DNA from: Neonectria sp. B-13
Taxonomy: Eukaryota > Ascomycota > Sordariomycetes > Hypocreales > Nectriaceae
Assembly (NCBI GenBank): GCA_002682825.1
Contig: NOKP01000013.1
Coordinates: forward strand, 560,745 to 624,744
Direction: 5' to 3'
Length of the DNA: 64,000 bases
In this document: piece by piece, positions 23,245 to 31,811 of the stretch
Layout: each line of letters begins with the position of its first letter
Position numbering within the stretch: the first letter of the stretch is position 1
Program-made: the position numbers and the translations under genes
Notes under the pieces: generated by a model
The model's input: the letters and a program-made list of their open reading frames with translations, nothing else
The model's database searches: none
Told to the model about the DNA's origin: nothing

Positions 23245-23383
23245 TGACTGACTTTTCCCCTGCCTGCCGGGGAGCCGAAAGGACGGATCGTGTCTCTTCC
23301 CCTGTTGCAACCGTAGTAAAGCTGGTTGGGTGTCTACAGCTTTGTCAGCTGTCATAGAGTCACCCTCACGCTAAACACATTAC
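23245..23383. repeat. Diverged dispersed repeat, copy 2
   Basis: Direct-orientation partner of 21955-22090. It is richer in G and C (for example GCCTGCCGGGGAGCC), so it has suffered less C-to-T change than copy 1. It lies inside the TIR element while copy 1 lies outside, so the repeat is probably older than or independent of the element. Confidence 0.55.
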
Positions 23384-24438
23384 TATCCTAATTAGCTAAA
23401 AAAGCTATATCTTAGAAAAGGCTAAAATCTCTTAAAATAAAAGCTTAGTTTATAAGGCTTTATACTTTCTAAATTACTCTTTTATATTCTATTTAACTTT
23501 TTATATAATATAATAATTATATTATTAATTATATAAAATAACTATTTAAATTATATTATAGTTTAATAAGTTTTTACTAAGCTATATATATAAGCTCTTA
23601 TATAATTTATATAGTAAATTAAAAAAATATTTAAGTTTTATTTTTTATAATACGAGTACTTCTAGGATATATAGTTAGGTAAGATAGATAGATTTAAAGT
23701 AAAGATAGTATTCTTATTAGTATATAAGCTAAAGCTTACTCTTTAATTCTAAAGAAAAATAAGCATTTAAGTATAGAGATATAACTATAATATATAAGCT
23801 ATATAATTAAAGTACTAAAAGCTAGTACTATAACATTTTTATACTATAAATTATAACTTAAAAGTTTAACTTAAAGTATATAAAATAGCTTATAATTAAT
23901 TACTTTAAACCTAAGAAATTAATCTAATTAGTAATCTTTAATTATAATATTCTATTATAAGATAAAATTTAACTTAATATAATAATAGCTTAGTAGATTA
24001 TAATAGAATAGCTCTTTCTAAAGAGGCTAGCTCTAAAGCTAGAAAGGAATAATAATATAACTATTATAGAGAAAGAGTTCCTTAAGAAGCTATATAACCC
24101 TATTTATATCTTATGAATTATATAGTTAATAGATAATATTATTCTAACTAATCTATAGCTAAAGGAGTAATATATTAGAAACTAAGAGAATCCTACTATA
24201 GTTATTTCTAATATTAGCTATAAAGCATAGAGGGATTTAGTAGAGGGAGTTCTAAGAAGCCTAATGGTTGTTCTTAGTATTAGTAGACTGATAATAGTAG
24301 AGAGGGCAAAAGTTAATAATTAGGTTTAAAATCCAAAGATCTATCCCTCTATTAAGCTTAAGTAAAGGAAATATATAACTATTTAGTACAATTATAGATA
24401 AGTAGAAATAGTAGTTCAAATAGTAGTTTTAATAGTAG
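23381..24438 (+). repeat. Direct duplication, copy 1 (more decayed)
   Basis: It aligns in the same orientation with 24951-25826 from an AGCT-containing start to a shared end near AGTAGTTTTAATAGTA. Where the copies differ, this one usually has T for C or A for G. It also contains about 200 extra bases (about 23640-23840) that are absent from copy 2. Confidence 0.75.
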
Positions 24439-24950
24439 AAGATATAATTATAATATATAAGTTATATAACTAAATATAAAAAGCTAGCTATAGGTTTAGC
24501 TAGAGTTATAAGCTTACTATAAAGCTTACTACTATATACTATAAGGTTCTAACTCTTTATAACCTATTGTATAGTATAGTTTAGTAATATAACTTACTAG
24601 AATTAATTGATCTTTTTAGCTTAATAGCTAGATTAGTCTATTATAAGATTAGTTATACTATACTAACTCTTATACTAAAGTATTAAAGGTTAATATTATA
24701 ATACTTTTATCTTTTTAAGTTATTATTATTTTAAATTTAAGTATTAAATTTATTATATTATTATTTTATATATATTAATTTTATTTAGATATAATAGTCC
24801 TTAGTAGTATATACTTAAAGAAGAGGCTAAAGGTTAAATAGTATAAAAGAAAATAGAAAAAATAATAATATAATAAGCTTAATACCTAAGCTTAAAGTAA
24901 TAATAACTTAAGAAGATAAAAGTTTCTACTATAAAGTTAAGGTATAAGTT

Positions 24951-25826
24951 TTACTGCCTTAATCAGCTGGAAAAGCTAGATCTTAAAAAAGCTAGATTTT
25001 AGAAAAGCTAAACCTTAGAAAAGCTAGATCTTAGAAAAGGCTAAAACCCTTTAGAATAAAAGCCCAGCCTATAAGATAACCTTTACACTTTCTAAGTTAC
25101 CTTTTTACATTCTATCTAACCTTCTATATAATATAATAATTATACTACTAATTATATAAGATAACTACTTCTATTTGAATTATACTATAGCTTAATAAGC
25201 TTTTACTAAGCTATATATATAAGCTCTTATATAACTTATATAGTAAATTAATAAAACATTTAAGCCTTATTTCTATACTATAAATTATAACTTAAAAGTC
25301 TAGTCTAAAGCATATAAAATAGCCTATAATTAACTACTTTAAACCTAAAAAATTAGTCTAATTAATAGTCTTTAACTATAATATCCTACTATAAGAGGAA
25401 ATATAGCTTAATATAATAATAGCCTAATATATTATAATAAAATAGCTCTTTCTAAAGAGGCTAGCTCTAAAGCTAGAAAGGAATAGTAATATTACTACTA
25501 TAGAGAAAGAGTTCCTTAAGAAGTTATATAACTCTATCTATACCTTATAGATTATACAGTTGATAGATAATATCATTCTAACTAACCTATAGCTAAAGGA
25601 GTAATACATTAGAAACCAAGAGAATCTGGTCATTTCTAACATTGGCTATGAAGTGTAGAAGGATTTGGCAGAGGGAGTTGGAAGCTAGAGGGGGCAAAAG
25701 TCAATAATTAGGTTTAAAATCCAAAGATCTATCTCCTTATTAAGCTTAAGCAAAGGAAATATATAACTATTTAGTGCAATTATGGATAAGTAGAAACAGT
25801 AATCTAAATAGTAGTTTTAATAGTAA
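24951..25826 (+). repeat. Direct duplication, copy 2 (less decayed)
   Basis: Partner of 23381-24438. It keeps more C and G, for example CAGCCTATAAG where copy 1 has TAGTTTATAAG, and ATACTACTAATT where copy 1 has ATATTATTAATT. It probably approximates the ancestral unit better. No open frame remains in either copy. Confidence 0.75.
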
Positions 25827-25904
25827 TATTAATTTTATATTATTTAACTTTTAGCTTTTTTTTTTTTTTAAATATATTATTAAGATATTATTAAAAGTAT
25901 TTAA

Positions 25905-26430
25905 AAAAGATAACTTAAGGAACTTAAAGAAGATAACTTAAAGAAAATAACCTAAAAAAGATAACTTAAGAAAGATAACTTAAAGAAGATAACTTAAAGA
26001 AGATAACCTAAAAAAGATAACTTAAGAAAGATAACTTAAAGAAGATAATCTAAAAAAGATAACTTAAGAAAAATAACTTAAAGAAGATAACTTAAAGAAG
26101 ATAACTTAAAGAAGATAATCTAAAGAAAATAACTTAAGAAAGATAACTTAAAAAAGATAATCTAAAGAAAATAACTTAAAAAAGATAATCTAAGAAAGAT
26201 AATTTAAAGAAGATAATCTAAAAAAGATAACTTAAGAAAGATAATTTAAGAAAGATAACTTAAAGAAAATAATCTAAGAAAGATAACTTAAAGAAAATAA
26301 CTTAAAAAAGATAACTTAAAGAAGATAATCTAAAGAAAATAACCTAAGAAAGATAATCTAAGGAAAATAACTTAAAGAAGATAACTTAAAAAAGATAATT
26401 TAAAGAAGATAACTTAAGGAAGATAATCTA
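25905..26430 (+). repeat. Right tandem array (AAGATAACTTAA-type)
   Basis: About 37 degenerate copies of a 13-15 bp unit, AAGATAACTTAA with variable A/G spacer, run without interruption. Variants are mostly ACCTAA, ATCTAA and ACTTAA, that is C/T changes. The unit is the reverse complement of the core of the left array, so both arrays face the same way relative to the element ends. Confidence 0.85.
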
Positions 26431-26434
26431 TTAT

Positions 26435-26600
26435 AGAAAGGCCCTAGAATACCTAGCCGGAAGTCTTTAGGACTTCCCGGCCGGATGTTCACCGGGAAAT
26501 CCTACGGAGTTAGGGGACCTTATCTCCGGGGGACTTCCCGCAGATTTCCCAGACATCTTCCGGGCTCTTCCCGGCGGGGAAGATAAAAGGGAAGATAAGA
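26435..26600. other. GC-rich island with strong hairpins between array and right end
   Basis: A short island of over 50% GC stands in otherwise AT-rich DNA. It contains several inverted repeats: GGAAGTC/GACTTCC around a 5-base loop at about 26460-26480, and CTTCCC/GGGAAG around GGCG at about 26567-26582. CTTCCCG-type words recur at least four times. It is not coding. It may be an undegraded part of the element or a later insertion. Confidence 0.6.
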
Positions 26601-26857
26601 AAGGAAATTAGGAAGAGAGAAAGTATGCCTTTTATACTTATAAGAATAAATATAATTTAATCTAGAAGATTATAATCTAAAAGATCTATCTTTAGAAGAG
26701 ACTCTTTCTCTAGAAGAGATTAATATATACCTTAAAAAGATATTCTAATTAGCCTAAAGTCTACCTTTTCTTTATCTTAATACTTTCTATCTATATTATA
26801 GAGCTGGTTTCTATAATATAACCTAAGAAAGATAATCTTAGGAACTTTAAAAGATAA

Positions 26858-26909
26858 CTTAAGTATTTTAAGTAATACTCTTATATCTTTATATATCTTA
26901 GGTTTAACT
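26858..26909 (-). repeat. Right terminal inverted repeat
   Basis: Reverse complement begins AGTTAAACCTAAGATA. Every difference from the left end is a C-to-T or G-to-A change toward AT in this copy. Confidence 0.7.
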
Positions 26910-27000
26910 AGAGGAAGAGCTCTTAAGTTATTTATACACTTCTAACCAACCTAACACTTAGTACTACTTATAGCATCCTGATTATTTCCGGACGAATAAC

Positions 27001-27762
27001 ACAGACCATTCTATATTAATTTTTATAATAGATGAAATGTGGAAGAAAAAAACTGGAGGAAGCTGAACACAACCTGGAGACACAAGGGCAGTGCTAAGGT
27101 AGCGCTGGCGGTTTAAGGATAGGGATATCATTGTGTTCAGTTTAATCTCGGGCCTTTCTGAGAGAAGGCCCAGCTACTGTTATATGATGCAGCGGGCAAT
27201 GGGCGCCTCAACGGTAGGTTCCTAACGGGTGAGTAGTGTTTCCCATTCTGCTCTCTCACTGATGTCTCATTTAGCTCGTCACGTTCTCTCATTTAAAGTC
27301 GAGGCTGCAATGTCAAAATGGTCTCCCTTCTATCCAGAGATGTGCTATGGCAGGCGTTGCTCAAGAGCCCGGTATCAATTGATGGGAGGCGCCGCATCTG
27401 CGACAAGTGCGGATACTGATTGATCTTTTGGCCCTACAAGCCACTGGATTGTTATCGGCCGGCCCATGTCTCCGCTAACTTTTATACTCCCTGTATGCTC
27501 TGTGATGTACTACTTGTCGTACTAATTTAATTGCAATCGCTCAGTCAACAAACGACTTACAATGCAAATGGAACTTGGTAGAGGTTATGGTATACATTCA
27601 ATCGAGCAACATATTTACTACATCTAAACTTAATCACTCTTACTCATGTTGCAATATGTTAAGCTTTTTTATTCAGTTATAAGTTACAATATTACCCATT
27701 ATTTATCATAAATCCATGCCCATTTCCTGCTATACCTCAATCGTACGTCCACGGAGAATATT
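27001..27762. other. Transition from AT-rich block to accessory genes
   Basis: Mixed composition. The part at 27040-27560 has near-normal GC and may be a fragment of a decayed element or gene. The one small frame (27229-27423) starts with GTG and has no features. The rest is AT-rich 3' flank of the minus-strand paralogue. Confidence 0.4.
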
Positions 27763-29913
27763 TCAGAAAACAAAGTCATCCTCATCATTCTCATCGCCCT
27801 CGTATTCCCTGCCGTCTCCGTCTTCGCCATCCTTGAGAGGACTAATTGTCATCACGAAGGTAACCGTCTTGGCTGAGCCAGCGTGGCCACGTCGGACCTC
27901 CGAAATCTTTTCGCGAAAAATGGCCTTGATGCTGTTGAATACTTCCTCATCGCCCAGTAGGACCTCGAACTCAAACTTTTCCCCCGGTATTTCTTGTAGA
28001 ACCAGACGTAAGCCATCAAAGGGTGTTTCTAGAGGTAGCTCGTCCACGAGCTCTCCAAGTGACTTCTGCTGAAAGGAACCCTTGAGCACCCAGCCTTTGT
28101 TCGCTTTCTGCGACTTGACCATGAAAATGAGGTTCACTTTTGGCAGGATCTGTCGCTTTTTCTTTGACTGTTCTTCTTCAGGCTCAGGTTGCGGATTTGG
28201 TGCGAGCTTCGGGTCGACATTGTGGCCGACATCGTGGTCTGAAGCTCTTGGTGGGACAATTGGTGGAACACTCGATGGTTGGCGTTCCCCGTCCCTTGGC
28301 TTCACGTTTTGCGAAGCATTCTCCGTAGTGACCGGGGTAGAAGGTACTGGTTCTTTAGGTGGAGCTGTCGGTGGAAGGACTGGTTCTGTCTCGGTATTTG
28401 AACCCTGTAAACTGTCATCCACAGTGGCTGGGGCAGTCCGTGATAAGTTTTCGGGAATACTCGGCACTGGTGGAATTGGTTCTGTCTCGACAATTGTGCC
28501 CTGCGAAGCATCCTGCACGGTGCCTGGGGTGGTCTGCGCTGGCTTTTGGGGAATATTTGTCGGTGGAGGGTTTGGTTTTGTCTTTCTATTTGAGAACGGC
28601 AAGTCGTCCTCCGGGTCAGGCGTTGAGACAGCAGACGTGGCTGCAGAGGAAGGTGGTGATTGCAGGACCTCCTCATACTCAGGGCCGAAGATATACCCGT
28701 CTTTGTTTGGATGTTTCCGTTGCCGAGAAGAGGGCGATCGCGATGAGACAGTGCTAGGTAGCGGAGCCTTGGTGGGTTTTCCAGTGCGATCACTTGGATG
28801 ACACTGAGGCCGCTTCGCCTGAGGGACATCCTCATCGCGCCCGTGAGGAGCTGGTCGTTTGTTTGTATTCGGAGACTGTTCTTCAGTCAGTAACATCCTC
28901 ACGAAAAGTAAATGGTTGAACAAACCTGTGCGACGGCCGGGGGAACATCTGGTCCCGGACTGTATGGACCGTCGAATGGGTCAATCATGGGTGCCACGGG
29001 GGCCGCCTGGGTATTATCACCCCGCGTTCTGATTTCCTCGTTCAAGCTCTGATCATTGTGATCGAAAGGTTCCCTCGAGGATACCTCGAATGCATGGGAC
29101 GTGTACGGTGGCTCAGGAGTAGCAGTTGTGGCATTGTCCCTAGCGGCTGTTAACAAACGAGGCAATCTATCTTGGCGACCATTGACTTACCAGACGCTCT
29201 TGTCGGGTTTGGTTTCTGCAAACAAGTCTCCATCGAACCGGTAACTGTCCAAGTTTATCGCATCCTCGGCATTGCGGCCTCTCTCGTGATCATTGACGGC
29301 GCTCTGCTCTTGGCGCCCTGCAGTACTTTCCTGTCGCGAATTTACTGCGCTCCAGTTGGGATAGTCGCGTATGTGATACGTCGAGCTAGTTCGTTCCGGT
29401 TGCTGAGGATTATTCGCGGGATTAGGGCTGCGTTTCCAATGGTGTTGCTGGTTCATCCTGAAGAACAGCTGGGTGAGAAGCCGTCGTATCCTGGAGCGAG
29501 TCCACGTCAGTATCGATCTAGATCGAGTGTGATGGAGAAGCCTACCGGCGGTGTTCTTTTGAGTACTGCAGCTTCCCGTGGTTTGGGGCCTCGACATCAT
29601 CGGGCCAGAAGTGTGATCCTTTGCCATCTTTGTCCAAGAACTGCGACACCATCTCCAACAGCCCGATTTGGTGAGGACGAAACTTCCATCTGAGGAACTC
29701 TATGCCCGGAATGCCATCGCTGGATGTAAATGACAAGATGTATGACCGCAGTGTATTATAGAATACGATGTCTCGTTGACTGCCAGCATGCCCATAGTCG
29801 AGCTCCTTGCGAAGCTCGGTGATGATGGGAATGTGGGTAACCTTGATCTTGTTGAACAGAAGGTATGCCGAAGGGCCTGGCTGACGCGAGCCGGTTGACT
29901 CGCCTCCTACCAT
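27763..29913 (-). CDS. Accessory paralogue A: unrecognised protein with FWPD N-terminal domain and conserved C-terminal domain
   Basis: Four exons (29546-29913, 29191-29490, 28926-29139, 27763-28875) with 50-55 nt introns give 664 residues. I do not recognise the family. The N-terminal domain (about 1-135) has FYNTLRSY, LLEMVSQFL, HFWPDD and, after intron 1, IRRLLTQLFFR. A long low-complexity Pro/Thr/Glu-rich middle (about 150-530) contains three tandem units of about 34 residues (each with a TVxDxSQG- or TENASQN-like core and an ETEP end). A C-terminal domain (about 540-635; VNLIFMV, LVLQEIPGEKFEFEV, VFNSIKAIF, VTFVMTISP) is followed by an acidic tail ending EDDFVF. No signal peptide or membrane span is visible, so it is probably intracellular. 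Its domains and at least two intron positions match the divergent gene at 31812-33982. It sits next to RIP-decayed DNA. Confidence 0.75.
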
Positions 29914-31811
29914 GGTATACTTCGTCGATTGGTTTTGACAGTATCTTTTGAAGTTTGGAAGACTGTCGATGTCAGAGAAACGGTGTCGCCGGTGCCAACG
30001 GAGCGTGAATCGGGCGTGTCAAGAAGCATCGGACATTACCGAACACGACGTGCACAACGCAGGATCAACGGAGAAAAGAGCCCCCAAATTGCGATAATAA
30101 GTCAAACGGGCGTAGGCAACTTCAAAGCCAATAAAAAAGGTCACTGGTGAAAAGTCAGCGTGCACGGAACAGAGTAGAAATAAGGGGGAATAAGCCATGC
30201 GGCGTAGCAAGCCACATACTCCATACTACCCACCCAGCTGAAAAGCAAGGAAGGTCTTCAAAGTGAGGCGGACGCTTGTTTTCACCTAGTTTCTATGCCC
30301 AATGTGCGCTGCCAGGCAAGAGTCGCTCATATGATTTGATAATGGGCGCTTATGGCCATACACAGATTCTACCATGTCGCGCTCCATTTCAAACCAAGGC
30401 GCTGCACGTTTTTGATAGAAAGTTACCCCCATCTGAATCATGTATTTTATTGTATACTGACGCAATTGGGGCAGCTCGGTAGGCTCCCTGCCGCCCTGGC
30501 GGTTGAGTTGTTAGAGCCAACAGCATGCAGCAGTCCCTTTTGGGCTGCGATTCCCAGGCTCGCCCGGCCGGGGTGTGTTTCTATTCCCCCACACAGCCTC
30601 ATGTCCTCTTGTCTCTGGGTCTCTGGGAAGGCACAAGAAATCCGTGCTATCTCTTGACTGCGCTTTCTGTGTTTCGTTGGGTTGCTTTGGTCGAGGGGAC
30701 AGTTGTGGTCTGATCGGTATTGGCTGTCGGGCTTCTCTAAGCTGTGCACGCTGTCACGCAAGGTCAGAACGTGACAGAGACAAGCAACTGGTTGTTGACG
30801 ATTGGATCAAAAGACTTCCATCGCTGCCCTCGGGGTTGTAGACATTGTTCATTGCCATACACACTGAACTTCCAGAGCCCAAAGCTGGATGTGGGTGGTC
30901 CAGTGCTAGATTTCCATAGTCCAACACCACTAGACATGAACTACCTCCCTAGGCAATAACTCCCATGGGTTCTCCCAACGGGGCGATCACTACAGGAGCC
31001 AAACGGAACGTGTCCCGCTCCCTAAAATTAGACACCCACACTTAGGCAGCTTGTGCTCAAAATCCGTCTCAACGCTGCAGCGAAGATCCAACAGTCAACT
31101 CCGCCGCACCGGCTCCCTCCATCATCGAGGCATCATCGTCCCATGAAGAGGAAACAAAAGCAAAAGATGCTCTCGCACGAACAGGGGGGGGTTATCGTGT
31201 GGTGGCCCCTGCACTGCCCTCAGTCAGGACTTTGCTCATTGGTGTTGTTGTAAGTGTTGGCCCAAATCTTGGCCAAGTCCGTAACCACCTACGGATGGCG
31301 CAAGTACACCACGAACATTCACCAAGTACCATTCAATTAACATAAGGACGAATCTCTTTATCTATCTGGTCAAGTAAAACCCATCAGCCAGCGCTGAAAA
31401 TTGGTGTCGGGTGTGGTTGTCGCGAGTTGTTGCCACGGCCCTCGCACACGTAGATTTGCCGACCAACAACACTCCCAGGACAGCCAGTCTTGGGCCATGT
31501 GCCGGCACGAGGTACTCCATTTTCCTCCCTCCTCTACTTCGCTTGTATTCTCAGCTCTGTTTTCTCAATCCTCACTATTCGTCACCGTATATACAGTATG
31601 CCTCGTTCCCTCACGCCCCCTTTTCAGTTTGCCTTACACACCCCGTCTTCTCCCCTTTACCTTGTGGCTCCTACATCTCAGGTGCCTCATAGTGGTTCGC
31701 CAGTCAAACGGGTATAAATAGGGTGTTACCTTTCTCAATTGTGCCACTGGACTCCCCACGTTCACACAAGACATCGCCCCAGCTCATCACCTCCAATCAC
31801 TTTGGACAGCC
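29914..31811. promoter_or_regulatory. Divergent intergenic region between the two paralogues
   Basis: 1.9 kb of normal GC content separates the two start codons. Open frames overlap on both strands and give no recognisable protein. The + side ends in a CT-rich leader and a good TATA box at 31713. No matching TATA box was seen on the minus side. Confidence 0.45.
31713..31720 (+). promoter_or_regulatory. TATA box of paralogue B
   Basis: TATAAATA lies 99 bases before the ATG at 31812, after a CT-rich tract. Position and sequence are good for an RNA polymerase II promoter. Confidence 0.55.

Larger units (their letters stand above)
22735..26909. mobile_element. TIR-bounded, RIP-decayed repetitive element
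   Basis: The two ends are inverted repeats of one another. Reading inward from 22739 and from 26905 on the opposite strand, 48 bases align without gaps and differ at about 7 sites. All are transitions in which the right copy carries A or T. The match reaches outward a few more bases (AGTCAAACC left, AGTTAAACC right). Inside each end lies a tandem array with the same core, in opposite orientations. No transposase frame survives, so the class is unknown; a non-autonomous DNA transposon is the simplest reading. I found no clear target-site duplication: the left flank is a run of C and the right flank AGAGG. Confidence 0.55.
21541..27000. repeat. AT-rich, RIP-like block
   Basis: About 5.4 kb is made mostly of A and T, rich in TA steps and stop codons in every frame. 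Between about 22755 and 27229 not a single frame of 60 codons is open on either strand. This is how RIP-decayed repeats look in Pezizomycotina genomes. Islands of normal composition remain at about 21840-22760, 22960-23380 and 26440-26640. Inside it I recognise a TIR-bounded element, two tandem arrays, a direct duplication and a pair of diverged dispersed repeats, each listed separately. Confidence 0.85.

Noticed and set aside
25905..26430. CRISPR-like array
   Set aside because: The units are contiguous degenerate 13-15 bp repeats without unique spacers, in a eukaryotic AT-rich element. It is a tandem satellite-type array.
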